Assembly (NCBI RefSeq): GCF_041296385.1
Contig: NC_091014.1
Span: 51,354,078-51,418,077, forward strand
Direction of reading: 5' to 3'
DNA from: Aphelocoma coerulescens
Lineage: Eukaryota; Chordata; Aves; Passeriformes; Corvidae
DNA length: 64,000 bases
Part shown: piece after piece, positions 1-17,111 of the stretch
Position numbering within the stretch: the first letter of the stretch is position 1
Layout of the letters: every line of letters starts with the position of its first letter
The notes under the pieces: model-generated
Database searches by the model: none
Told to the model about the DNA's origin: nothing
What the model saw: only the letters and a program-made list of their open reading frames with translations
Position numbers and translations under genes: made by a program

Positions 1-3000
1 GAAGAAGCTTGCTCTTTTCATATTGCCAAAATATACAATTTTTGTCCTCAAGCTGCACCATGAATAATGCCACAGAATCACAAACCTGAATTTGACCCTG
101 AGAAGATGTCTCTTCCACCTCTGTCTCTCTGGTGAGTCTCTCCTGGACATCAGCATTCTTGACAGCTCTTAATCCAGTCCACTGTGGAAGACGGCTGGTG
201 CTGGAGACTCCTCCATTCCCTCGACAATCCCCACCACAGCTTTACTACTGGAAAGTTCTTCCAAGTATCTGAACTAAAGCCTTCCAGCTGCAATACAACT
301 GCAGTATTTTCTGTTATCTCGTCCATGGACAGGGAAATCCAAATAGTTTCTTCTTCTCTGAAGGTGCATTTTATGTTTTTGAAGACCGTTGTGCTGCTTC
401 TTCTCCATGTTCTTTGGCTGCAGCTGAAGAAGCCCAGTTTCTTTAGTCTTCCTTTGCAAGCTGTATTATATGGACCTGCAGCCGTTCTTGCTGCTGTCCT
501 TTGGCTGTATCCTGTAGGTCTTTCCTTGACTTACCTTTGGTTGGTGAACATGCTCTCCACCATATCAAGAACAATCCAATCAAGACGCAAAGATGCTGAG
601 AGAATATTATACTAAAAAAGCTTGCAGTAACTCAACAAAAACAATGCTAGTGAGAGTTCATGCTCATTATCACTCTTCTCAGGGTCTCTCTATATTATAT
701 TGTGTTCTGTCTATCCTTCATTTTCAGCTTGCAAGTTCTTCAAAGCTGTACCTCTGTCCTGATCTGCATTCAGGTAGTGACCAGTTTGTTTCTGGAATGT
801 CAATCATCACTGCCAGCACCATCTTCAGGACTTTTACTGTATTCCTTTATGCAGCTTCATGGTGCACATAGGCACATCCACAAACCCATGCCCCCAGTCA
901 CCTACCCTGGTAGAGGAAGTGCTCTACAGTTTTTGAGCATGGAACTTGCAACTGTTGGTGGCATGGTGCTGTAGGCACTTTAACACTGACAAAATTGCAT
1001 CCCAGCTAGGAGTGCACCAGCTGTGCCAGCCCAGCAGCACAGGCAGAAAATCATACTGCAAACCTAAATCATAGCACTGGTACAAGTCTGTGAGGAGAGC
1101 AGACTAAAGTGACTGTGCTGCTCATTCTCTATTATTAATGACTCTCTCATACAGATATTTCTTGAGATTCATTCCTAAAGCATTCCTCTCCCCTCTGCAC
1201 AGTCATGTAGTTTTGACATTACAGACATTTTTTATTTTCAAGGTGGAACTCACAGCCATTTCTAAGTGACTATAAGTTTTCAGATCATCCTTTTGCTCTA
1301 GCTCTTTTTAGTTCCCTCCTGCATTCCCTCACAATAACATTCTCTGCCTCCTCAGCAGTGTCTGGGACTGGTCACAGCTCTGAATCCAGTTGCCACATCC
1401 AACTCTTCCTGATTGTGGACCAGTTGCAGAAATCAACACTAAGACTGCAGTGGTGAAACCCCAGTTTCTTGTCTTCACGACTCAAACAATACATGTCTTG
1501 ATTTATAAACAAACAAAAAAAAAAGAAGTTTTAAAAAAAGGGACCAAACAGCACCAAATCCATTATATCAGTTTAGGGAGGGCATAAAATTAACTTGTGC
1601 TCCCTCAGACTTTGACTTTGTGGTTTATCTTATTATTCAGTACCCAGTGATGTTTCAAATTCTCTGTCTTGCTTTGCATAGCGCTTTCACCCATGAATTG
1701 CTCTAGATTAAGTCCGAGAAAGGAGTTATCAGTTAGTGCAACTGACTGCAGCAAAGTTGGCAAAGAATTCGATTAAAGTCCCTTTTAAAGGAAGATGTAG
1801 TGTGGGTCAGACCCACAAACAAGAAAGAAATATATCTATGAATGTCTATTGGTGAAATATGGACATGTGCAGGTCAGGGAAGGGAACAGAGCAACCTAGT
1901 GACAATGCAGAGGTGGGGGGGAGGCAGGTGAAAGCAAAAGAAAGGAGTTCAAATATAGCAACTTTAAAAATAGTTGTCCTTGCAAAATAGCTGAGATGAA
2001 AGCCGAGATCCAATTGGTGGAAGAAGCCTCCATGACATGTGGTTATTGCCAGAGCAATGCACACAGTAGGACTGTGCAGGCTCTTTACGAGCTGCGTTGC
2101 TATGTACAGGCCTGCTCTGTGCTGCTTCTGCACAGAGCAGGAGACTGAAAACCTTGGGCAGTGCAGCGTCACCCCAAACAGATGGCATGTCGGGGATCCC
2201 ACGTCTTCCACAAACACACCTACCTGTGCTGACCCAAGCATTACAGATACACCAGACCTGAGGGGCCACTTCAGGATCAGACCATCACCTACAGAGCCCA
2301 CCCACCACCAGAACACCAGGCTTCTTCTGGGTCGGCCAAGTGCGTGGGCATTATACAGGCTCTGTGCAGTTTCTCCACCCAACAGGTGGAGAAAAATATT
2401 AAATATTCTTCAGGACACATAGTATATGGCAGTATATAGGCTTCAAGTCACTGTTAGGTGTCCCTCAAGCTTGACCAGAAGACATCTGTAGTGGAATCAC
2501 TGAGCTTCACCAGTCAGAGCCAAAAACTCCTTGCACAGCTCAAGTGTTAGTATGTGTGATATCAGAACACCCCAGTCATATCTGTTGCAATGAAGGGGGC
2601 TACAAAATCATAGCTACCGTACACTTAACTTTTGGTTGCATGCATGTAGAGGATGGAGATCATCTGTTTATCCAGCATCAAATTGTGCCATGTATTTCAT
2701 TCTTGAAAGTCAGCTTCCTTGAAAGCTAAATGCAGTGGGAAAAAGGGTACCTACTGAATGATCCCAGGCAAACACAAAACAGAAATTAGCGAGGTAGAAA
2801 GATGCCAGTTACTACACTCATGTTAATATCATTAGAAGTGTAGATGTTCATTCAGAGGGAGAAAATTAACTGATTAAAAAGACCTTGAGATGAGAGGTGG
2901 CAGCTAACTACAGAGGAATTTGAAATCTGCTTTGTTTGCACATGAGACAGCTGGTTAACAAATTATAATACACTCTGAGAAATTCAGAGGATGTAGTTTG

Positions 3001-4359
3001 GTGGGGGAGCAATTCCATTTTTCACCCATTTTCACTAACAAAGGAAGGTCACATCCTTCTGTCTTCTGGGTAGTAACAGTAGCCAACCTACTTTTATGTG
3101 GGTACTATCCACTGGGCAGCAGGGTGAAACCCTGTGCAAGCCTGGCAAACCTCCAAAAGACTTTACAGGGGCCAGAATTTTCATCCAAGTAATTATAAAA
3201 GCTTAGCAATCACATTAGTGCAATTTCTTAAGCATGTCTGTAGGGCAGGGAGGCAAAGCAAGAAAGCAGGGCACTTCAGACAGGGCAGCTGGATCATTCT
3301 AGCACCTTCCCAGAGCTGGGAGATAATGCCTTCCTTTAACCTTCTGAGGAAAGCTGCCTCCCACCTGCAAGTGAAAGACAGGAGAGAAATGAAAACCATA
3401 TCACTCCCACATGACTCCTGGGGTACTGAGCTACGCCTTCAGTAAACAAGTCTACTGGGCCACTGAGATTTAGGGGAAGTTTGACCTTGAGTAGCCCAAT
3501 GCCTGGGAGAAGCAGGGCTTCTTTCCCTGCAGTGAAGTAAAAATGCCTGGAAAGATACAACCTGCCAAATACTTATCAAGTGTATGGATGTACATATAAC
3601 TCTAAATGTCATGGTCACTAGGCATCTGCAATGAAAGTGTGGGGGTACAGCTGTTGTGGGTTTTTTGAATCCTGTAGATCTCATACTCCCAGCCCTTGCC
3701 CACCAGTAATTCAGCCCTGATCATTCAGTTGAAGAAGGCCAGCTCTCATCTCTCAGGCTGCCAAATTTTGGTGGCAGGGCCATCGTCTTTTATTTGACTG
3801 CAAAGTGCCAAGTACATTTATGGCACCATATAAATAATAAATAAAAATATTCATTGTTTCCCTCTCCACTGACTTATACTGATGTGAGAAGCAGGACAAT
3901 CCTTTGCTTCCCTCTTTCTTTCTCCCCCTTACGTAACTCTCCAAAGACAGCTTTTTCCAGACTGCCAAGAAATTAGCACAGAAGCAACCAAATTTAACCA
4001 CTACCTCCAAAGGGGGATAGCTCCAAGAGCTGGTAAAAAGGAAGATGAAAAGAAAGGGTCACTGGTGGACATGGCCTGGAAACGCCAGGGCATTGTGGAG
4101 GGGGAATGCAAAAGCTGCAAGCTCAGGACTTTGCCACGGCCTCATCACCAAAGTCCCTCATCCAGTGACTCTCACCCACACCTCCAACAAAGCCCAGGGG
4201 TCTGCATTTCTTCCTTTACAGAAAGGATGAATTAAGCCTTCAGTCTGACTCTAAGTATCCCCTCCCCTTGCATCTTACCTGCTTAAGTTCCCAACTAAAC
4301 TGCATTTTAACCGGCAATAATCCTGAATAGTCCCATTACAGGATTTTACTCTCATTAAT

Positions 4360-5095
4360 TCATAGAATGGGGTGGAAGGAACCATAAAGATCATCTAATC
4401 CCAATCCTCACACCGTGGTCAGGGACACCTCTCACTAGACCAGTTGCTCAGAGCCCCATCCAACCTTGCCTTGAACAGTTCCAGGGATGAGGCACCCACA
4501 ACTTCTCTGGGCACTGGTTCCAGTGCCTCACCACCATCATGCAGAAGAATTTTTTTTCCTAATACCTAATTTAAACCTATTCTCTTTCAGTTTGAAGCCC
4601 TTACCCCTTGTCCTGTCATTACATGCTCTTGTTAAAAAGTCTCTCTCCACCTCTTTTGTAGGTTTCCCTTCAGGTGCTGGAAGGCCACAATTAGGTCACC
4701 CTAAAGACTTCCCTTTTCCAGGCTGAACAATCCCAATCCTCTCAGCCTTTCCTTGTAAGGAGAGGTGCTCCATCCTTTTAAGCATGTTGGTGGCCTCCTC
4801 TGGACTCACTCTAGCAGGTCCATCTCCTTTTTGTTCAGAAGACAACACCTCAGAGCTGGGTGCAGCACTGCAGGCGGGGTCTCAGCAGAGCAGAAGGGCA
4901 GAATCCCCTCCCTCACCCTACTGTCCAGCTGCTTTGGATGCAGCCCAGGATACAATTGGCTTTCTGGGCTGTGAATTTACATTGCTGGGTCATGTCCAGC
5001 CTCTTGTCCACCTGCACTCCCAAGTCCTTCTTGGCAGAGTTGCTCTTGATTCTTTCATCCCTCAGCCTGTGTGTTGATCCCAGGGAAGTCCCTTC
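4360..5095 (-). mobile_element. CR1 LINE fragment, 3' end, 5'-truncated
   Basis: Read on the plus strand this is the reverse complement of a chicken-repeat-1 (CR1) 3' end. It begins with catagaatgg next to the typical 'ggaaggaaccataaagatcatc' type segment, then continues through the family landmarks 'ctggaaggccacaattaggtc', 'aggagaggtgctccatcc', 'gatgcagcccaggatacaa' and 'gtccacctgcactcccaagt'. The element is therefore on the minus strand, in the same sense as GRIN2B. About 735 bases remain, covering the end of ORF2 and the 3' UTR, with several indels and stops. Truncation at the 5' end is typical of target-primed reverse transcription. It appears to be a middle-aged copy. Confidence 0.9.
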
Positions 5096-6989
5096 AGATG
5101 AACAAAAAAAGTGAATCCCGGGAGACCAAGTGAAGGCTAAAGCACACTGCAGCTTCCTTGCCACTCTTACTGTAGAGTGCTGATCATAAGAAAAGAGGGA
5201 GAATGACAAAGAAAGTAGGACTGAAGCGGGGGGGTGGGGGTGAGAAACATGTCTGAAAGCCCACTGACTTTAAACATTTATAGTCTTAAAAACTACCAAA
5301 TCACATTTTAGCACACAGGCACAGAGGTTTGTTTCAAAGATCTCAAAAAGCAAAAAAATCATCCCAATACAAAGACTGGAGAATGTCTAAACCTATGATA
5401 AACACACCCATCTGCAACTGCAAAAATTTATCTGAGATCACACTTATGTACACAATAAATGTAAGTCACAAGTTAGAAAGATCTATTACTAGCTTATCAT
5501 ATGCTGTAACTATTTAATAGCTATTTACTAATATGAAAATTTAGCATAATATGTAATTACACAGAGTACACATGTGTTATGTGTGTTTACACATAATATA
5601 TAGCTACAGTATATAGCACTTGTAAATACTTCATACTATAGCACCTGATGATTTACAAGGAGATGCAGAGAAATAATCAGATTTTGAGACATAAAATTTC
5701 AGACTATCAAAGCTCTGAGTTTTCTACACTTCACTATGAGCCAGTGTTTCTTATATTAAGCACTAGTCAATACCACTATTATTGATAGAGGTCATATTTA
5801 AGCAAAAGGCACTGTTCAACTCATTTACAGGGAGATGTACGCCTAGGAAAGCACTGTGGAAAGAAATTCAACTCTACCCCATGTCATAAGGTTTGGAGAC
5901 TCAAGAACTTCTTTATTTTGGGGAGTCTTTTTGTCAAATAAGGTGCACCAGATTTACACATTTTGGAAAAGGTTACAATTTATCATTTATCACAAGAGGA
6001 CAGAATTGAAAGTGGCATGGTCCTTCTTTTGTCTTCCTAACTCATATCTCCACAGAGTTGTCCTGACAATAAAAATCATACTGCTGTTGAAAGATTGTGT
6101 ACCTTCTGCCTGTGGACACCACCACATAAAACTTCCTTTGTATCCTCCAAAATGTGTGGAAGTACCACAAATGTCAGTTAACACTAAATGTTTAATCCCG
6201 TGGAAGATTTTTACCGCCTCCAAGCCATCCAGTTAGGCAATCTTCCCCTTACAGAGCTCACAAGGCACAAGACTGACCCCCACATTTAGTCCTCTTCAAA
6301 AATGTCTAGCTGAAGATATCTGCTCTGCATTTTCCCCTGGACTTCTCCAGAACAGGCAACTGCTGTACAAAAGCTGCAAGCTCAGGGAAGCATTTAACTT
6401 CAATCATGTGTATAATAGCCCATTGACTTTAATGTCACCACTCATGAGCACAAAGTTAAGCACATGCTTAAGTGTTCTGCATATCTGGGATCCTTGTATA
6501 ATTTCAATTTAATGTGCTGCAAAGTACAATGTGGGAAATATTTCATTTTTCAGTTTCACAGCCAAGCATTTATTACTGCTGGAAAAGCGCAAATCCTTTT
6601 ATTTTTGTAGGTTTTTCAGTGAGGCTTTTGCTTTGTATCAACTTGAAATGTTCCATTCACCTCAGATCTACCTATGTTGTTTTGTCTTCCAATTATCTTC
6701 ATCTGTCCCTTTCCTTTGTTACAAAAAAAAAATCTTTTTTCCTCTTGTTTTTTCCCCTTAAATGTAGGTCAATTTTATGAGTAGTGCCTTTAGAAAACGA
6801 CATGTCAAAATACACCTCAGAAATATCAAAGTATTTTGTATCAAGTATACTAAAATGAGCTATTTTGGAAAATATCAGGAATTTCTTCTGCCTTCTTATA
6901 TTCTCCACAGATTTTTTTCAGTAAAAATACTGCCCAGTTTTAACTTCCAAACTTACCTTTTAAAGAAAGGAACAAACTTATATCTATTG

Positions 6990-7480
6990 AAAAAATAACT
7001 GACCTATGCTGTATTTGTCTCAACATTTCATTAACATCTTAAAAAGCAAATAAGTCAAATACGTGTGAAATTTCAGCGATCTATATTAATTTGCAAGCAT
7101 GCAAAAATCCATTTCTCTTCTTTTCATGTCAATTACAAAATTACCATTTCGATACTTTATTAGCTTCTTTGGCATTTCCAACTAATTTATAGGAAAGGAC
7201 ACTATTTTTTTATTATTATTAACCTACTGCCTTCTAAATCATTTTATTTAAATGCTCTGCTGGCTGTCCACATTTGCTTTTATTCTATTACTACTGTATA
7301 TGAATGCAAATTACGTATAGCTATTAGATTACTTCACACATTAGTTCATTTTGTATAATCTTTCCTGTATTTATTGCCTTCGTTAGACTGAAATACCGCG
7401 GGCGCTTGTTTCCCTAATGCGTCTGAAGCTCTCCCACTAATGGAAATTGGGTTATATCTTCTGATTACACTCAGATGAAA
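6990..7480. promoter_or_regulatory. Candidate intronic regulatory element (AT-rich, octamer motif)
   Basis: About 490 bases without recognisable transposon sequence or coding potential, AT-rich and then ending in a small CpG-containing patch (ccgcgggcgc near 7398). A POU octamer ATGCAAAT is at 7304-7311, and several TAAT-core sites lie around it. This composition resembles conserved developmental enhancers in synaptic genes. That is inference: no alignment was available. Confidence 0.25.
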
Positions 7481-10400
7481 TCCAGACCCGGGAGCTGACT
7501 GCAGTATTCTGCGACAGGCCCTCTTACCACTGGGGCTTCTGCAGGGGTAAGGGCAGCAGTAGCCCCCCACATGGATCCTGGATGGATGCAGCCCAGCAGC
7601 ACACGCAAAGATGCTCCAGATGGGCTTGCTGGGAGCTGACACGGCCAGCATGGCACTGCCCCTGCCAGGACCACCTCCAGCCCCTCTGCTGCACAAAGTG
7701 GACAGGTGGAGGCAGAAGGTGCTGCTTCGGCACCTGCGCAGGAGGAAAGTGGTTCACCATGCCACAAGCACAGAGAGATGGAAAGGAGATGCTGTCAAGA
7801 GCAGGACTTTTCCTGCAGAACGCACAGGGCCAGTGCTGCTCTCAGGCAGCAGCAGGTTTCTCCTCCTTCAAACTGCCCACAGCTGCCCCAGAGTTAAGAG
7901 CTAAAGCTTGATGTACGATTTAGCAGCTCCAAAGGTTAACATGGGAGAACTAACAGCCATAATGAGGTGGGTTCCTGCATCAGCTCTGGCACCTGTTTTG
8001 AGCCAGCTGTGCCCAAAGGGTGGCATTCTGCAAGGTGAGCATCACCTGGGACAGAGAGAGAGTGGCAGAGGTCACTAAGTGCATACAGGGGGCCTCCAGA
8101 CACCCTCAGCTCAACCTAGTACCCTGGCACAGAGGCATCCACTCCAGCCCAGCTCAGACAGACCTGCTCAGGCATCCACACAAGCACAGTGGGGACATGA
8201 CGTTAGTCATTGTCTTGCATGCCATTAGGAAGTAAATGCTGGGGCACAGCCAAGACACCATCCAAGTCCTGAGGCATCTGGAACGTTTCAGTCTGTTTTG
8301 CTGGGGAAGCAGCATGTCAGCAGCTGTAGGCACCTCTTGGAGTGGTTCTTCCCAGGCAAGACCCAAGGAAGAGGGTCCAAGGAGACCCTCAGAGTAGCTG
8401 TTGCAGAATGTAGCCAGCCTGACCTTGACAAGTGCACCCCAGCCAGGCATAGTAATGGATTTTGTGAGTGCATCTGGCATTTTGGCTGCTCTACAGTGTC
8501 AGTGGGACACCTTCCCCAGGTACTGTCGTACTACAGAGACATTTGCAAGCAGATCTGGGTCTAGGCAAGTAGGAACAATATCCTTTTAAACAACTGTCAC
8601 TTTGCCTGTCGGCTTGGATTACAACCTCTGCTAAGCCCTTGTGCTGGACACAGATGCCCTTACCAGCTGATGGAGAAGGCCCGGAGACTAACCTGCCTCA
8701 CTTTTGCTCTGGACACCAGATCATACATTGGAGATAAAAAAGATTGGAAGCAACAATCTTTCCTCCTGGAAAACGGTCTTTCCCACCTGGTTTTGAACAG
8801 TGACTGCCTCTTTTGAAAGTCTGAACTGGCTTTAAGCAGGCAAGAGAAGGGCGGTAGAGCACATGTGCCTGTGCCCTTCATCCTGGCCAATCGGTGCATT
8901 GAGAGGATGAGTGAGTTACAAGCAGCATGCAGGTTTTGGAAAAGGGAAAAGATGAGATTCAGAGGAGTGAATTCCTCCCAAACCAGGGGATCTTGAAGCA
9001 GCGTGACAAATGTCTGGATGACTGTTCCCAAAGCCTACAGGGCCTTTTGCATATTCAGAGAGTAAAATCCATAAGCCCAGTAGATCAAACTCATTCACTC
9101 ACATCTTTTGGATAGAGTTAGTCCCACCTGCCTTTATGGTCCAAAGGCAGCTGTTGGCCTTCAGTTTCTCTAGCCAATTTTCATTTGATTCCAGATGCTC
9201 TGGTAGATTGTCATCTTACCCAAATATTGTACTTGCACTAGCAGCTATGTTTGAGGCATACCACAATTCTCTATGTACTGTGGCCTTTCTCTTCCCCCAG
9301 GAAAAAAAGCACATATGCTTTAGCATAGCAAAAGTAAATACAGGTATGTTGGCAGAGAAAAGTAGAAGAAAATGGCCTCAATCCAATACACACAGGTGGC
9401 CCTACAGTGAAATCAACTAAAATAGGCCCAGAAATTTGTATCCAAAGGCTCTGTGAAGCTCCAGGAGTCACTGCTTTCAAATGATATTTCATGCACATAT
9501 CTCTGCAGCTATGAAGACTGTCTTGAAAAACGTGAGAATGAAAGCATGGATCTCTCCATGATCCTAGGCACAGCCTGAAACAATAGATCACAGGAACGAA
9601 CTATCCCATTTAGCTCAGACAGTTGAAAACCTAATGATGACACACTAATATTACCTCTGATAGGGCTGGCTGGTTTTGAACAGTATCTTTCAATCTGAAG
9701 GAGCCCACAGCTTCTAAGGGGTCTCTGCAACAACCTCGACCTGACAGAAAAGCTACTCCCCTCCACCCCATCCTCAGCACAGCACACTGCAAATGAGGAG
9801 ACAGTGTGAAATAAACTGAGATCAAAATTAACGCAAATAACAGGAGCACTTCTGCATGGATTGTATTACTCTGTGCCATGCTTCATCCAGGAAAAAAAAA
9901 ACCAAACCAAAACCAAAATGAGTAAGAAAAACTCTTATGGTTAATCTATCGCAGAATTCCCAGGCCACTGAACAGGACGCTGTATACACAGGAGGCCAGG
10001 CCACAAATATTTCCAGGCTATCATGAGGGACACGAGAATCAGTAACTATAACCAACCCAGCAGCCGCAACTGACACTTGCAGTCCTCCTCTTGCTGCTAT
10101 CCCAATAGCAGTGCATGCAACCCATTGCTACTTGGCTGCCCTGCAATGGTATGACCCCTTAGCAGCCACAGTGACTGAGTAACAAGCTCAGCATGGGCAG
10201 TTGAGCCTCACAATACTCAATTCCTTGTGAGTAGCCTCACCACAAAACAAAAATAAAGCAGTGTGCAAAGCATTATACCCTCACCAGCCAGACAGCACTA
10301 CCCTGCATGTGTCAGCAATCTTCTCAAAATCCTCAAGTGTTCAGAGTCTGAACAAAAAACAATGTGAAGCCTCCAAACACCTTGAAAAACGACAGCATAA

Positions 10401-10649
10401 CTTCAAATGCAAGCAATAGTAAAACATCAAAGCCACAATGATTTACCCCCATGGACAGAACTTGTTCTCAGACTAAATTAACAGATCATATTTGCTAGCC
10501 TAATGGCCAGCATTCCTACCCAAGACAAATTATTTCATCCTGAAAAAGCAGGTTACAGCCATTATACACATTGTCTCCAAAGCTCCATTAATTTGTTTCT
10601 TGCTGACAGTCAAGGTGTGGTTTGGGATCATGCAAGCAAGCACAGTTCA

Positions 10650-16412
<5,763 letters not shown>

Positions 16413-16584
16413 CTCTCCAATCATTCCATTCCACGTCCCATTGATCTTTTTTCCATGCTTGCCATTAGTCACCAAGTAGAGGTCATAGGTGAACTTGACA
16501 GACTTTGAGATTTTCTTGAGGATGTCTATGCAGAACCCCTTGCAACATTTCTTCATGTAATCTGGCTCCTCATCAGTTTTGTTC
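16413..16584 (-). CDS. GRIN2B: GRIN2B coding exon 5: S1 core
   Basis: This 172-base exon gives one base completing Glu, then 57 codons from [20 protein letters not shown] to GTWNGMIGE. It continues S1. The adjacent Cys pair in KKCCKG closes the S1 disulfides, and the His of NGKHGKK corresponds to the glutamate-contacting His (485/486 in mammals). NKT and NGT are N-glycosylation sequons, matching known sites near 444 and 491. The acceptor is ggttcag. The donor is GAG followed by gtcagc, with C at +3 instead of the usual purine but G at +5. EEPDYMKK differs from the mammalian EEPGYIKK I recall. The exon stays open beyond the donor, but that extension has no homology and is intron. Confidence 0.96.
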
Positions 16585-16902
16585 CTGAACCATCACAACA
16601 ATAATGGGTTAAAAGACTGGGAGAAACTCCTGTAATTCCCCTCTGTTGTCAGTTTGCATTCCCCCTCCCACAATATAATGTGGACAATTTATATTGTGCT
16701 ATCTGTGCTGGAGGGTGAAGGGACACACTACAATGATTTGCCCAAAGGGGCCCATCATGAATGGCCATGAGACAGGCTGGGCAAATGGACGTAATTTTCT
16801 AAAAAAGATTGTCAGATTATGATGGTATTGGCCCAACAGACACTCTACATTCTGCTGAGAATGAAGAGCCCAAGATGAGCAGAAAAATACAGGGGTGCAT
16901 AC
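16585..16902 (-). other. Short intron between coding exons 4 and 5
   Basis: A 318-base intron, the shortest of the gene in this window. Its donor is gtatgc and its acceptor ggttcag. No further features are visible. Confidence 0.9.
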
Positions 16903-17111
16903 TCAGTCACTATGCGTTTTTGGCAAGGGACCGTGTTCCTCATGCAGGTGCCACTTAGGGGGTCCACGTTCTCCACAATGACAAATGGTGCCTCTTCCAA
17001 GGTCACGATACTCAGGTGATCATCCTCCCGTTCCTCAGAGTCAGGATACAGCTCAAAGCGTGGCCACACATAATACTTCATCTGCAACTTTTTTTCCTTC
17101 CATTTCCCCAC
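16903..17111 (-). CDS. GRIN2B: GRIN2B coding exon 4: start of ligand-binding S1
   Basis: This 209-base exon encodes 69 residues plus two bases, from [18 protein letters not shown] to VPCQKRIVT(E). It forms the start of S1 of the glutamate-binding domain, with the signature [19 protein letters not shown]. Cys in TCMRN and VPCQ are partners of the two conserved S1 disulfides, the other halves being the CC pair of the next exon. The acceptor is ctccgcag and the donor is GA followed by gtatgc. The variable loop after VWPR reads [12 protein letters not shown], two residues longer than the mammalian GluN2B loop as I remember it. The upstream intron is 44.5 kb and the downstream intron only 318 bases. 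Confidence 0.96.

Noticed and set aside
1846..2382. Open frame of 178 codons on the minus strand, with an overlapping 127-codon frame on the plus strand
   Set aside because: It does not resemble GluN2B S2 or any family I know, and overlapping frames on both strands point to chance.
4487..5209. Several open frames of 60 to 100 codons on both strands
   Set aside because: They fall in a CR1 3' end in wrong frames or in decayed sequence.
4108..6385. A 19-base identical word (caaaagctgcaagctcagg) at about 4109 and 6367
   Set aside because: The match does not extend on either side, so it may be coincidence or a very old repeat.
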